In this document: positions 49,601-61,436 of the stretch, in pieces
Position numbering within the stretch: the first letter of the stretch is position 1
Layout of the letters: every line of letters starts with the position of its first letter
Source: Strigops habroptila
Taxonomy: Eukaryota; Chordata; Aves; Psittaciformes; Psittacidae
NCBI RefSeq assembly: GCF_004027225.2
Contig: NC_044278.2
Location: 3,286,001-3,350,000 of the forward strand
Length of the DNA: 64,000 bases
Direction: 5' to 3'
Notes under the pieces: model-generated
Databases searched by the model: none
Seen by the model: the letters and a program-made list of their open reading frames with translations, nothing else
Told to the model about the DNA's origin: nothing
Position numbers and translations under genes: made by a program

Positions 49601-52600
49601 CACATAGCATGCTCGTAGCCACCTGAAGTCCATCTACACAATATGAGGTATTCCCCCTCATTTTGGTTCTTGGCCTCAGTGTCACACGGCTTTGTAATAT
49701 GGATGTAAAGCAGCATTTTGTGGAATTCAAAAAGCTTTGGTAATTCTTTTCAAAAAGCTGAGCTTTTCTGTATTTCCTTTCTCATAGGCCCTGAGAATAT
49801 TGCGTTTCGTAACCTCTTGGTTCCTACTGGCCTTCAAACAAGCATAAGACCCTCATGCTTTGAGAGCAGGAGGAGCGCTGTGTTGTGTGGTGGTGGAGCC
49901 TGGGCTGGCAACTCGGGTTTCCTCCTCAGGGACTGTGGGAGCAGATGCCTTGGAGCTCGGTTTTCCCTGGGTTTTGTTTCTTTCCATTCTGATTCTGTGT
50001 TGGGTAATTAAGGACTGAAAGGTTGCCTTAAGTGCAGCCTTGGGAATTGTATTTTACTGCAGACAGTGTTCCCTGTTATCAGTTATTGTATTATAACAAG
50101 GCCTAAAAAACCAGTGCATACATGATTCTTTCTCAGAAAGGTTTAGTATTGAAAAACATTAACCATGGAGGCAGATAAGAAGATACCTGCAATTATGGTG
50201 CACTGTGGCACTGTAAATGAAGGTAACTGAAGCCAGTGCCTGTTGGAAAGAGGCAGGTGCTGCTGGCAAATTGCTCAAATCCCAGTTGGGTGCCTCCAGC
50301 ACAAAATTGGAGTCCTGGAGCAAGGGAATGGAAACGCCACAGGGGACAAAATCGTTACTAACCAAAATAGCTGACATCATCTGTGCTTGTATGGGAACCT
50401 GCCTGTCAGTAGGGATATATCTCAATTTCCTGGTGTGAATTTTCCATAGTAATTTATCACTCTGGCAAAAATAAAAACCCCAACAAAACCCAAACAAATG
50501 AAGTGAAAAAACAAAAGAGTGCGATGTCTCATAATAAGCTCTCTCTGTTGTGGCAGCAGCTGCAGTTTCTCCTCTCAGATTTCGTTTCTGCTATTACTCA
50601 GAAAGAATCAGCAGCTGCTTAGGAAATATTCCAGAAAGATTCATTGAGAAGTTCCTGGTTGTTTTTCACATACTAATCTGACAGAAGTAACGTCTTCAAG
50701 GAAGGCACTGGTTCTCCTGGTTTTTGTCTGCTCCTCATAAATTAGTGGCTTCTGATAACATGGTTATCTAAAAGGAAACAACAGCAGGAAGAATGCAGGT
50801 CCAGGTGATGGGAGACGAGTACCTTTTTTATGTTACAGAGGGGGTGTGGGAATTTCTTAGGTTATTTTAATGATCGAGTTTGCATCTTTTCAAACACTTT
50901 TGCTCAACCAAACTGCTTTCCAAGTGGGTGTATCTGGAGGCAACACCCATAAGAGGGATCATTTGGAACAGACGCAACACAGGCTCCTCTAAAAGTAGCA
51001 TACCTTCAGGACATACTAACTCTGGAGTTATTTTGGTACTGTCATCGTGCTCTGTGCTTTGGGGCTCGAGCGTGATGCCATCAGAGTCTGTCCAGAGAAG
51101 CTGTTGGGGTGGAGCTCAGTGGGATGGTCCAGATCAGTGCCTCTGAACAGGCACTCCTATTGATGAGCTTTGCTGTTCTTTCTTGTGCGTCGCCTTTTAG
51201 CTGGGATGCCTGCTTGACAAGAGCATTTCGCCCCGTAATGAGGATGCCTCACAAGAGTCAGAGCTGATGCCTGACCCCAGTCAGGGAGCTGGAAACCAGT
51301 GGTTGTTAAACAGGTCAGGGAGCAGAGGTGAGCAACAGTGTCAAGGCTCAGAGTTCCCCCAAACTGTGGCTGGAAGCTGTCACCCTGAGCCTTTCCCCTG
51401 CCGTTGGCCCCTGGTTGTAAAATGAATCACATTCCTATTTCCAGGTCTCTGGTGCATGAGGGCACAATTCAAATGTCATCTTTTGAATGATGTTTGCCCA
51501 TCATTCAAAATCAAAGCCTGTTTGCCCTTCCCCTGTCCTTCTGTGTCTCAGGCAGCCCTGCCTCTGTGCGCACTCCAGGCAGAATCCGAAGCTCTCATTG
51601 GCATCCAGAAGTGGAGACATGAGTCTTCACAGAGCCAGTATGGAGCCTCCAAAGCTCTCAAGACCATGAATCTTGCTGCGTGGAGAATTAAATGTAAAAG
51701 TTGCTGCTTCCTCTTCTGCTGTCGCTAGCAGTTAGAGGAAAAAAATGCAAACAAACAAAAAACCAAAACCCTGGGTAAAAGCAGTTTGGATCTGTGATGT
51801 CCAGTGCTGCAAAACACTGTCCACTGAACTATACAAACTCTCAGGAATGTGGAAAACATAACTGGGGCTTAATAGAGCTTTTACTGCTGGCTGCCTGGCC
51901 AATTATTTCTATGGAAAAATCCTGTCTCTTTCCCTTTATTGGAGTGAGTTCATGATCATCTGTATAAAAGAAAGCTGCATTCTGAGAACACACACGAATT
52001 TGCATACGGATGGTGTTCTCTTGAAAATTATTTGAATAAAAATAAAAGAAGAATGAAAACAGGAGTTTTCACTCAAGGGAAAAGTTAATGAACTCACTTC
52101 TCTTTCTTTCACTCCCTGATTAAATATTATGTTACCATTTTATCTTTGTGCATGAAGAGTAAAGCCCTATTCTGTATTTTGCCAGCTTCATTCATGAAGC
52201 TTTGTATTATTTTTACTGCAATAAAAAATTAAAAATGACTGTCTCCACATGAGAGCAGAACGGAGAAGAGCAGTAATTCCCTGCAGTATGGAGGAAGGAG
52301 AAAGTGAAAGACAAGATAGCCTCTTTTGTTTGTTTGAATAGGCATGAGATGTGCTCTAACATGTGCTGATGGAAGCAGTTGGAGAAGACTGGCTACGGAA
52401 GCTCAACAAGAAATGCAAAAGGCATTACCTGCTATGTGAGACCTTTCTTTCTGAAGAGTGTTTTTTTCTTTAATGCTCATTATTTCAGCGAGCCCGTGGG
52501 CTCAGTAGCAGGTTGTAGGGATGTTTTAAAGTTGACTGCTTGGTCATTCTAACTCAGATCCTGTGGATTTTCAGTGTTGGTAACTAGTGGATCTTCAGTT

Positions 52601-55163
52601 GGACCAGCTAAGCGCCACTGGACTGCTGGTTCTGCAGTGGTCAGGTAGCTCAGCTGAGCTGGTATTACTCACATGGGGCACCACCTTCTTTTAGGTGGCA
52701 GCAGGAGCACTGGCAACATTCAGATAAGTAAGTCCAGAAGAACTTTGCATGCCCAAAGATTATTGGACATTTTCCAGTGACTTTATATGCAGACACCGCT
52801 TTCTCACAGAGAACCAAAATTTGTCCTCTTCTGAAGTCTCGGGGGTCTAAATTAGCGAGACTTTTATATATTGTGATTTGAATCTGAATGTGTTTCCTTG
52901 CTTGCAGTCCCCATGGTTGGAGAGTAGGCAAGGAGACTTTGTGCTGTAGTTTACTTTGTGGGTTTTTTTGGCTATCCTGGCGAGCCACATTCCCTGTGTT
53001 GCCAATAGAGCAGCACCTTCTAAAAGTGAACATCTTCAAGGATGCAAGATTTGCAAAGGCACAGATGTATGGAGCATTGTCCTCGAAGGTAACAGGAGCC
53101 CCCAGCTGATGGCTCATCTGAAGGTCTGGGGTGAGATATAGCTTCTCTGAGAAGTTAGCATCTGAGTTGCTTCACTGACCACTATCCAAGAGTCACAGAA
53201 GTGCTTGATGAGCTTATGAGCCTTTTGTACTGCAGATACCCTCAATATGCTGCAGGGTCAACAGCAAAGTGCCAAACCAGAATCAACGAGGCCTTAGTAG
53301 ACACTCAAGAATAACAAGCCAACCAGTGGATTTGCAGGCAGACTGTAACAGCTTGTTATCTGTTGTCCCCTGGGTACAAACACTGAGACATCTGCAGGTT
53401 TTGACCTGTTTTTTTCTCTGCTGGCTCAATAGCTAGTTAGCTGGTCATCCAATGTGAAAACAAAACAGAGGGAATAAGACAGCATATTGCAATAGGCAGG
53501 AGATGCTGGACTATTAGGGTGCCAAAAGGACTGGAAATAAAATGCACAGGTTGCTTTGCTCTCCTTTATTATTTGTGTATCAAGATCTCAGAAGTTTGTT
53601 TCTGGAACTCTGTTAAAAGCAGAGGTTTCAGTTTGCCAGTTGTCATTGAATTTTTATGTTGGTTTTATTGTGCATGTATTTTGCATCTCTAGTCTCTTTG
53701 CTTGGCACAGCAAGTTAGAAATGAACCTGAAAAACACACATTTAGACTTCACTGGCTTTCACTGATTTTTGTCTGGGAACACAAAGCTCTTTTCATATCA
53801 TCTCCTCCAGTCCCATCAGGAGGAGGAAAGACCTCCCCAGAAGACTGGCTTTTGGATAGTCCTTTGGACTGAGATCTCTGTTCCTTGGGATGCAGTGACT
53901 GCACTAGCTTGTATCATGGCTCTTTCCTGTTTCTAGGCTTTCGTCAATAAAGTGCGTGCCCAGATTGTCAGACAGGGTCAGGATCAGCAGCCCCAGCCTA
54001 ATCTCTTAATTAACCCCTGTTAATGTAGATGAACCCAAAAAGATTCTTTTAGCCTCAGTGTTCAGAAAATTAGAAGTCCTCTCTTGAAAAGACAGCATGT
54101 TTCTTCTTTCATGGTTAGGTATAGCAACAACACTGTCTTGCTGTAGAGAAGGATTTGCCACATCCTATGGTGCTCACTTCTCATCCCTGGATTATAGATT
54201 ATTTTAAATCAACTCAGGATAATAAGTGACAGTTCAGTGTACATTACATGTAGCATTTCAGTTTTGTGTAGGCAGATACCTCCTGGCTTTTTGTTTCTGT
54301 AATTTCCATGTCTCAGAATAGCCTGAAGATTGGGTTATTTGCCTTGTGTAGTAGAAGGTAACAGTATGTGAGGTTCTGGGACCTGCCAGAGATATGCACT
54401 GTTACTGTTTCTGTTTTAATCTGATTTATCCTCATCACATGTATGTCCTACTCATCGCAATGAAGGTCAGAAAAGGATTTGAGCCTGTTTCTGATGTGGG
54501 AAGACAGCAGTCCTACAGGTAAAAAACACAAAGAAGAGCTAAGCTCAGATTGACCTTAGTGAATAAAGCAAACTCCCAAAATGGAGCATAACTGGACTGT
54601 ATCAAGAGAGTGAATTTGAAGCATGGCAAGAACTGTACCTGCTCATGTTAAAAGCAGACTCTTCTCTCCCTCGTGACTTCAATTTTGCCTAGGAGAATCT
54701 GTATAAAAACAAACAAATGCCAACAGAAATGTTTCTATTGTTTTCCTCCTCTGTTTCTAATGAAAACTGTTCCTTTAAAACAGAGCAATATCCTCCCCTA
54801 AGATTTTTGCAGTCACAACGCAGAAAGAGAGAAAACCTGAAAGGAAAATTGACTCCTTTTGATTTTTCCTAGTTCAAGAGAGGAAACATGCCAGTGGGAA
54901 AGAGAACAAAAATCACGTCGAGTAAATCTGGATTTTAAACTGCCTCTAATGATCAACAGCAATCATACAAATATTTATTTCTGGTTTTACAGTTTATTTA
55001 TGTTTAAGCTGACAGCTGATCTTTAATTTGATGTTCCATTTCCTTTACATAAAAATATATGTTTTAGATTGGTTCTTTAATTATTCACTTCTGTAGGCAT
55101 TCAGACAGCAACTTGTTGGGGAATGATTTTGTCATATACTGCCTTAGCATGTACTTTCTGTTC

Positions 55164-55183
55164 ACTAGTTCTTGTGAACTAGT
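55164..55183. repeat. Short perfect hairpin, 8-bp arms
   Basis: ACTAGTTC at 55164-55171 pairs with GAACTAGT at 55176-55183 around a 4-base loop. An alternative pairing of GTTCAC with GTGAAC overlaps it. Confidence 0.8.
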
Positions 55184-57647
55184 TGATACTCAATTTGGTA
55201 CTCACGACCAAATACTGTTTGCAGTGAAGTTAACAGGAAAATGTCCAATAGTTTCAACAGGGTGTTGATTTTATCCTTACTGTTCATGCCATAGTGGGAG
55301 CTGCCATTAACATCTAAAACAAAATCTTTAATATCTATCTAGTGCTTTGAAGTGCAGCTCCTCACATTGGATAGTAAGCATTCAGAGTTTCAACCAAAAA
55401 GCCATGGAGGGACTGCAGCCCTGCTGCTGTAAGTGCAAAACAGAGGCATGAAGTAGGAGGATGCCTCATTTATGGCATAACAGGTTGGATAACTTTTTTG
55501 TGTGGTTTGCTCATGTGGCATCAGTAACAGGGATGTGCAACCCACAGCCACAGACAGGTCTCTGCAACCTGTCTCTTCCCTAGTTATTATGGCTCCAACC
55601 TGTAGACCATCTAGACCATCTTGCTGCAGGCAAGCAGCTAGAGATACCCTGCTAAATCTGTATGTATGCAAGGAAATATCATGATACATGGGTTTTTCTA
55701 CTTGTGTGTTTAGTGCTGAAAAATTCCATCAAATTCAACAAGAGCTCAGCATGTAGTATAAAGCAACTGCTTATGAGTCCTGAAGTAGTTAGGAACCAAA
55801 CTTCAGGCAGCCAGATTTGAAAAATGTATGCAGTCTTTAAAAGATGTGCTCTATTGAAAGGAAGCTAGCCTAAAACTGCCCATGAGGTCTGAGAGTTTAT
55901 GATGTAAAGAAACCTGTAGCTTGTGGTGTGTGCTTCCTACTTTTCCTGTATTTCTTTATGCCTTCCTGCCTGACAGAACAGCTGTAACATTAAACCCATT
56001 GAAATTTGTAAAGTGCTTAGAGACCCACTGAAGGGAGGCAGTAGAGGAGTAAAAGGTACTCAATTTTCATTGCTATTCTATCAGGCAAGATAGTTTCCAG
56101 AGTGTCTTCATAATAAGTAAGAATAAATAACTGCAAATGTAGAATCTGTTTTTTGCTCATTAATGGGTATCTTCGGGGCTGTGGTTGAGGAGAATCTCCT
56201 TTAAGGAGAAGGTGAGTATAGTTTTGAAGATTTGAATTCATATTTCAATACCTTTCATAGGGCCATGGCTTGAAGTGGTGTGCTTTACTAGTGCATGAAC
56301 ACTATCCAGATCTACCGGCATTTGAATAATAGTGGCAAATTGTTTGACCATTTTATCCTGTCAAATTTCAACTAGGTTTTCCAATAAATCACTGACTAAT
56401 ACTTTTTCTTCATTATTTGGTTAGCTCAATAGCCAGCTGAACAATATTCACCAAACAAATTACTTTTCCTCCATCAATCTGCAAATAATTTATTCACAAA
56501 TACTTTTTACATGAGGCCGCCAGCTCTAGCCAGGACAAATCAAGGTAATTTCCTACTCTTTTGATCAAATGCCAGTAGGACTTTATCTTGGACAGCTCAA
56601 TAGAGACAGGTTTTAGTGCATAACACATAATGGGTAAGCTGAGGTTTTCACAGTTCTTTGTGAGCTCTCTGCTATTACCCATATTTCTCTGTAGTTCAAC
56701 TGAGAGAGGAATGACAGGGGGACATATATTTTCCATTAGGTATGCTCAGAAGCATTTCACAAAGCCAACTCTACAGCTTTGAGGGTGTAGGGCTCACATC
56801 AGTCACGACCATGATGGGGCAGCCCCTTGGCTGGAACATGCAAGCTGTTTAACAGAGCAGGAGTTGAGGAGAGGAAATGAAGATGAGTATTGTGCGCGCT
56901 CTGGAACACAAAATAAACCTAGAGGCAGAATGAAATCAAGCAATGTGGAATTTGGCCAGCATGCTGGGGATAATGTCTCTAGCTCTTGAGAAAAGAGTCT
57001 TTAATGAGTAGCCAAGACACAAGACGGCACATCCCCATGTAGATGTCTCCAGGACAACGCTTGTGCTGTGGTTCCTTTTCCCCAGAGTTCTCATGCAAGC
57101 ATTTTGGAAGCTGCTGACAGCCCCTTCCTGCCCTTCGTGGCTGTCATATTGCTGACAGAGCTGTTGAGCATGGCCTTATCTGCCTGTATGACTACCCCTC
57201 TCTTTTGTTGTGGAGAGCTTATGGCTGCCACACACCAGCAGCAAGGGGCCTCACGTAGACAGGGCAATGGGACCAAAAGATTTCTCCCCTGCTTAAGGTT
57301 TGCAGCCAGCAATCTGCACGGCACGTTAGCAGTGCTTTTACAGCCTCTGCCCCTGAACAGCGTGCTGGATCCTCCTCAGGGTGGCTCCTTCTGCTGTTGG
57401 TTGGAGATGTGTGGGACTTCTGAATGCTGTTTACCTTTGCACTCCATGCTGCATGTGGGCCTGCTACACAGTCGTCTCACCTTTGTCTTCTGCTGTTCAG
57501 GCAACAAAGTGGGGAGAACAAGAGTCGTTTATCCATGTTTGTAAAAGAGTGAAACTTTGCAACAGCAAGCAAATATATATTGGACGAGTGGCAGAAAAAG
57601 GGAGTGGTTGCATGTGGGTTTCTGTAAGATCAGTGTGTGTTCATGTT

Positions 57648-57665
57648 CATGCACATATGTGCATG
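57648..57665. repeat. 18-bp perfect palindrome
   Basis: CATGCACATATGTGCATG reads the same on both strands. It sits in a GT-rich stretch and may simply reflect alternating purine-pyrimidine sequence. Confidence 0.9.
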
Positions 57666-60600
57666 TATAATAATGGGTTTAATATAACACTTCAGTCTTG
57701 ATCCTTCCTTGAGATTCTGTTGGTTAATCTAGTTACTCTGAAATGAGAGATGCCTTCGTCCTATGCATTACGCAGAAATCTAGGTATGATGAAATGTAGG
57801 CAAACATTTCTGCAGCATCATCAATAAATGGATTATATGTGGTATCTACTCAAAACAACAACATGTTAAACACTGAAAGTCAAATGGGATGCCTTTCTGA
57901 GAAACAAACAACTGACCACATATTTACTCTGCATCTCATGAATAAACATGGTGAAAGCACAAAAACAGAGGAAAATATTTATCCTGACTTTATACTTGGA
58001 GAAAGCTTTTGACTCAGTCTGGCTCTCATAGCTGAGCTATACAAAATGGAATTGGCAAGGGGAAAAAATGACATAATCACATACATGTAACAATCCACTG
58101 AAAGTAGGACACACAAAAAAGAAGAAAACAGGCTTTGAAGGAGAAGGTAGACTAACACAGCGGTCAGCTTCAGGCCTGCTCTTTCTGTCATATATGCTGG
58201 TGATTTATCAGCCTCAGAGAAACAGTTCTCAAACTGAATGAGCGATCTCAAGCACCTGCTTAAATTGTCACAATACTACGAAACGTATTTTAACACACCC
58301 TGCTGCAAGGCCATGTAGTGAGGAAGGAAGAACATCGGTGATGAATGGCAGGGTAAAGATGCTCTCTTAGAAAACACAGATGCAGAAAGAGAGTTGAGGA
58401 TTCAACATGGGTAATAGACTCCACAAGCTTTTTGTGCAGTGTAGGCAGTTAATGGTCTAATTCCATTTTTAGCGATGTGAGAGGGGGAAACCAAACAACG
58501 ACTGAGAGATGATTTTTACTCTGTGCACAGCATGTGCGTATAGAACACAATGACACTGTATCCAGGGTGGGTGCCTGTGAGTCAAAAAGCGCTTAGAAAC
58601 ATTGGAGAGTGAAAAATGCTGCAGTGGCTGAAACTGAATCTTACAGTGCGAGGCTTCAAAGGAAACAATCTATTCAGTTTAACAAGGAGAAGTGGTAGGG
58701 GCACCATGTATAGTTACCCACGAAAATGGGGGAGTTACAGTTTTTAGGCAAAGGCATGACAAGTTCTGATGTCTTGAAGCTGGACAAATTCAGCTTTAAA
58801 AGAACCATTTTCCTGGCAGCAAGAATAATTACGTTGGAATAAATTAGTAAGTAGAGTAAGGCATTTGCCATTACTTGGAGTCTAAGACAAGATGTATTGT
58901 CTTTCAAACTCACTTTGATACAGCTGCTGGGAAAAAAAATCTATGGCTTGTGTGTATGGGTCAGATTAATGGGTTATAGTGGTCCCTTCTGGCGCTTGTT
59001 GAGTATACCGCACACCATAGCTCAGAATACCAGGGATTTACCTATTCTTTTCACCAGTGTAACTAACTGCGGAGCAGCGGTGAAGTCGATACTGGTATCT
59101 AGCAGTTACAGCAAGAGCAATAGGGTGTTCAAAATGTGACAATTGTGAGAAAAATCTTTCCAAGGACATAACGAAAATCATCAGGTCACTGCTGTAACTT
59201 TTCAGCATTATAATTCAGGTTCTGGATCAGCGATCCTCAACTAGCAACAGATCACAGGAAATAAGAAGCACAGAGCAAATGTGGACTAGGGGCCTGTAAA
59301 ATCAGTGGCCTTGTGCATACAGTAAACTTTGCATCCGTGACTGCATCCATGTGTATGTATCAGGATGACTGCTGCCAGGCTTAAGAGGCACAAGGTGATG
59401 TATTTTCAGCACGAGAGTTTGATGATGGTGCAGCAGTTTAACCAGCATGACGGAAGGTGACCAGTAAGCCTGAGAGATGTTCTAACCTGTTTTCTGAATT
59501 TGGCGTAAGGGACATGTCTTGGTTTACAGAAGTGATGTTTTTCAGTGAAGGAAAGATGTATTTGAATGCTGGCCAAAGGAGGAGGTAGAGCAGAAAGATT
59601 GGAAACAGGCAGCAAGAACAAACAGGCACAGGAGGGTATTGTAAACATAGGTGAAGACAGTCTCGTTTTGTTTGGGCAGCCCCTTCTCAGTCACGCTTGT
59701 GGATTCAGCCTCATTTGCAGTTTGGGAGCTCAGAGAACTTCAGTGTGGACAGGACTAAGTGGTCCCCCAGGCACCTTGCAGCTGCAGCTCTGTAAAGAGA
59801 TCTACTGCGTACAGGAACTTGTGTAATTGTGGTTGGAGGGTGAAAGTTCTCCTCATCAGTTTTAGGAGGGTCTTTTTTAATTCCTACCAGGCAACACCCT
59901 CTCTACATTAAAGCATTATAGAATGAGTAACAAAGTCCAACCTAAAATCCAGTCCGATAATCATGCTCAGTTACGAACACAGCACATACTTCCTGCTAGT
60001 GGGAGCAAACAACCTCGCCCAAGACAAGGCATGCTCAAGACCAAGGTGCGCTGGAGACACTAGAATAAAGCCTAAACCAGCCATTTTGTGTGGGAGCAAC
60101 AGCCCAAAATTGCATAGGCTCTGGAGAGTCCCCACTCAGAGAAATGGTGTAACACAGATGCAGCTCCACCACCAACAGAAAACCAGGTAGCCTTAAGGGA
60201 GCCTGGGCAGCAAACTGCACAATGCACACGAGGAGAGCACTGATTTACAGTTAAGTGGGCTGAAGCAGCAGATAACTGGCCGAGTTACTAGAGAGCAGGC
60301 CAGTGCCTCAGTTCTTTGTTTTTACAAACAGGAAATTAAATCCCCGAGCAAACAAAAATCTCTGTGAGCAGGCCGGGAAGAAAGGCAGTGGAGTGGTGGC
60401 AAGAAAACCGTGTGGCAGCAGCCCTTTGCTGAGTTACATGGGGAAGGCAAGCGGGGGAAAAGAAACCTCATCCCCAGACAGGGCAGCGCTGCTTGCAGGG
60501 AAGAGCAGCCTTACCCTCTGCCTGGGGCAGAGGACACTCATGCTGCCCCTGTGCTCCCTGTCCTAACCCGGGCTGTGAAGGGCAGGGACACGAGTGGGCC

Positions 60601-61148
60601 CATCCAGAGGTGGGTTTTGAGTCTATGCGTGCATGGATGAGGACACGAGTGGACGCCGCAGTTATGGCTGCGAGACCAGGTGTAGGGAACCTCCGTGCGG
60701 GGAGCAGCAGGCAGCCCCCGGCCAGGGTGTGCGTGGAGACAGAGGTGTGGGTAACCCCTCACGCCTGTGTCGTGCTCCGCCACTGCGCTGCGGATGTGTC
60801 CGTAAGGAAAGGGGCCCTCAGCCTGTCCCCACGCCGGGGATACCCGCTTGGGGTGGGGGGCACAGCGGACACGAGGAGACCTCACCCCACAGCGGTGGGG
60901 CCGGGGAAAGGGTGTGCGTGGGGAACACCGCAGCCGGGGCAGGAGGGCGCCATGGCGGCCCCGCGCACCCGCAGGGGCCAACGGCCGTTCCCGGGCGCCG
61001 GCAGGGGGGGCGCCCAGCGCCGGGACCGCTCCCTTCCCCCGCGCCCGGGCACCGGGGCTGTCCCAGGCCACGTGTCCGCGGTGTCCGCGGGAGGCCGGGA
61101 GCGGCGGTCCCGCTCGGTGAGGGGCTCTGCTCCCCTCCCAGCGGGTGT

Positions 61149-61375
61149 GGGGCGGGCCGGGCCGGACCCCCGCGCCTCCCCCGCTACCTGCGGGCAGGGG
61201 CGGGCGCTGGGGAAAGTTTGTCTCTGTGGTTGGCTGCGCCGCGCGGCGCGGCCGGTCGGGGCGGGCGGGCGGCTCCGTGTGCTCGCAGGGCAGCGGGAAG
61301 CGAGCGGCTGGCCGGGGAGCGCGCTGCCGGCGATCCCGCTCGCGTAGGGAGAAGCACCCGCGTAGCCCTGCCAGC
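61149..61375 (+). promoter_or_regulatory. PTGFRN: Probable TATA-less promoter and 5'UTR of PTGFRN
   Basis: Three GC boxes of the Sp1 type (GGGGCGGG) lie at 61149, 61197 and 61258, upstream of the ATG at 61376. No TATA box is seen, as is usual for CpG-island promoters. The transcription start cannot be placed exactly. Confidence 0.5.
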
Positions 61376-61436
61376 ATGGGGCACCGCGGGCTCGGGGCGC
61401 GCTGCCTGCCGCTCGTCTTTCTCCTGCTGCTGCTCG
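61376..61436 (+). CDS. PTGFRN: PTGFRN exon 1, signal peptide (partial gene)
   Basis: PTGFRN (CD9P-1, EWI-F) is a single-pass Ig-superfamily protein that associates with tetraspanins CD9 and CD81 and negatively regulates prostaglandin F2-alpha receptor binding. Here only exon 1 is present: ATG at 61376, 20 codons plus one base, then a GTGAGC donor at 61437. The peptide begins MGHRGLGARC and continues LPLVFLLLLLG, a clear signal sequence. The human protein also starts MG and, from memory, has a 21-residue leader ending in Gly before the first Ig domain. Gene order and orientation downstream of CD2 agree with mammals. A signal-peptide exon alone cannot prove identity, and another Ig-superfamily gene remains possible. 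Confidence 0.65.

Larger units (their letters stand above)
43546..60600. other. Gene-free interval, third part
   Basis: The stretch is AT-rich with no coding exon that I can support. Open frames up to 158 codons (57068-57544) show no domain. It contains a 12-bp-arm hairpin at 46590-46619, an 8-bp-arm hairpin at 55164-55183, an 18-bp palindrome at 57648-57665, a possible SINE tail near 55985-56030 and A-rich tracts near 50466 and 51738. Nothing else stands out until the GC content rises towards 60.6 kb. Confidence 0.6.

Noticed and set aside
57068-57544. 158-codon plus-strand frame
   Set aside because: No domain. It is rich in Cys and Leu in a way typical of translated non-coding DNA.
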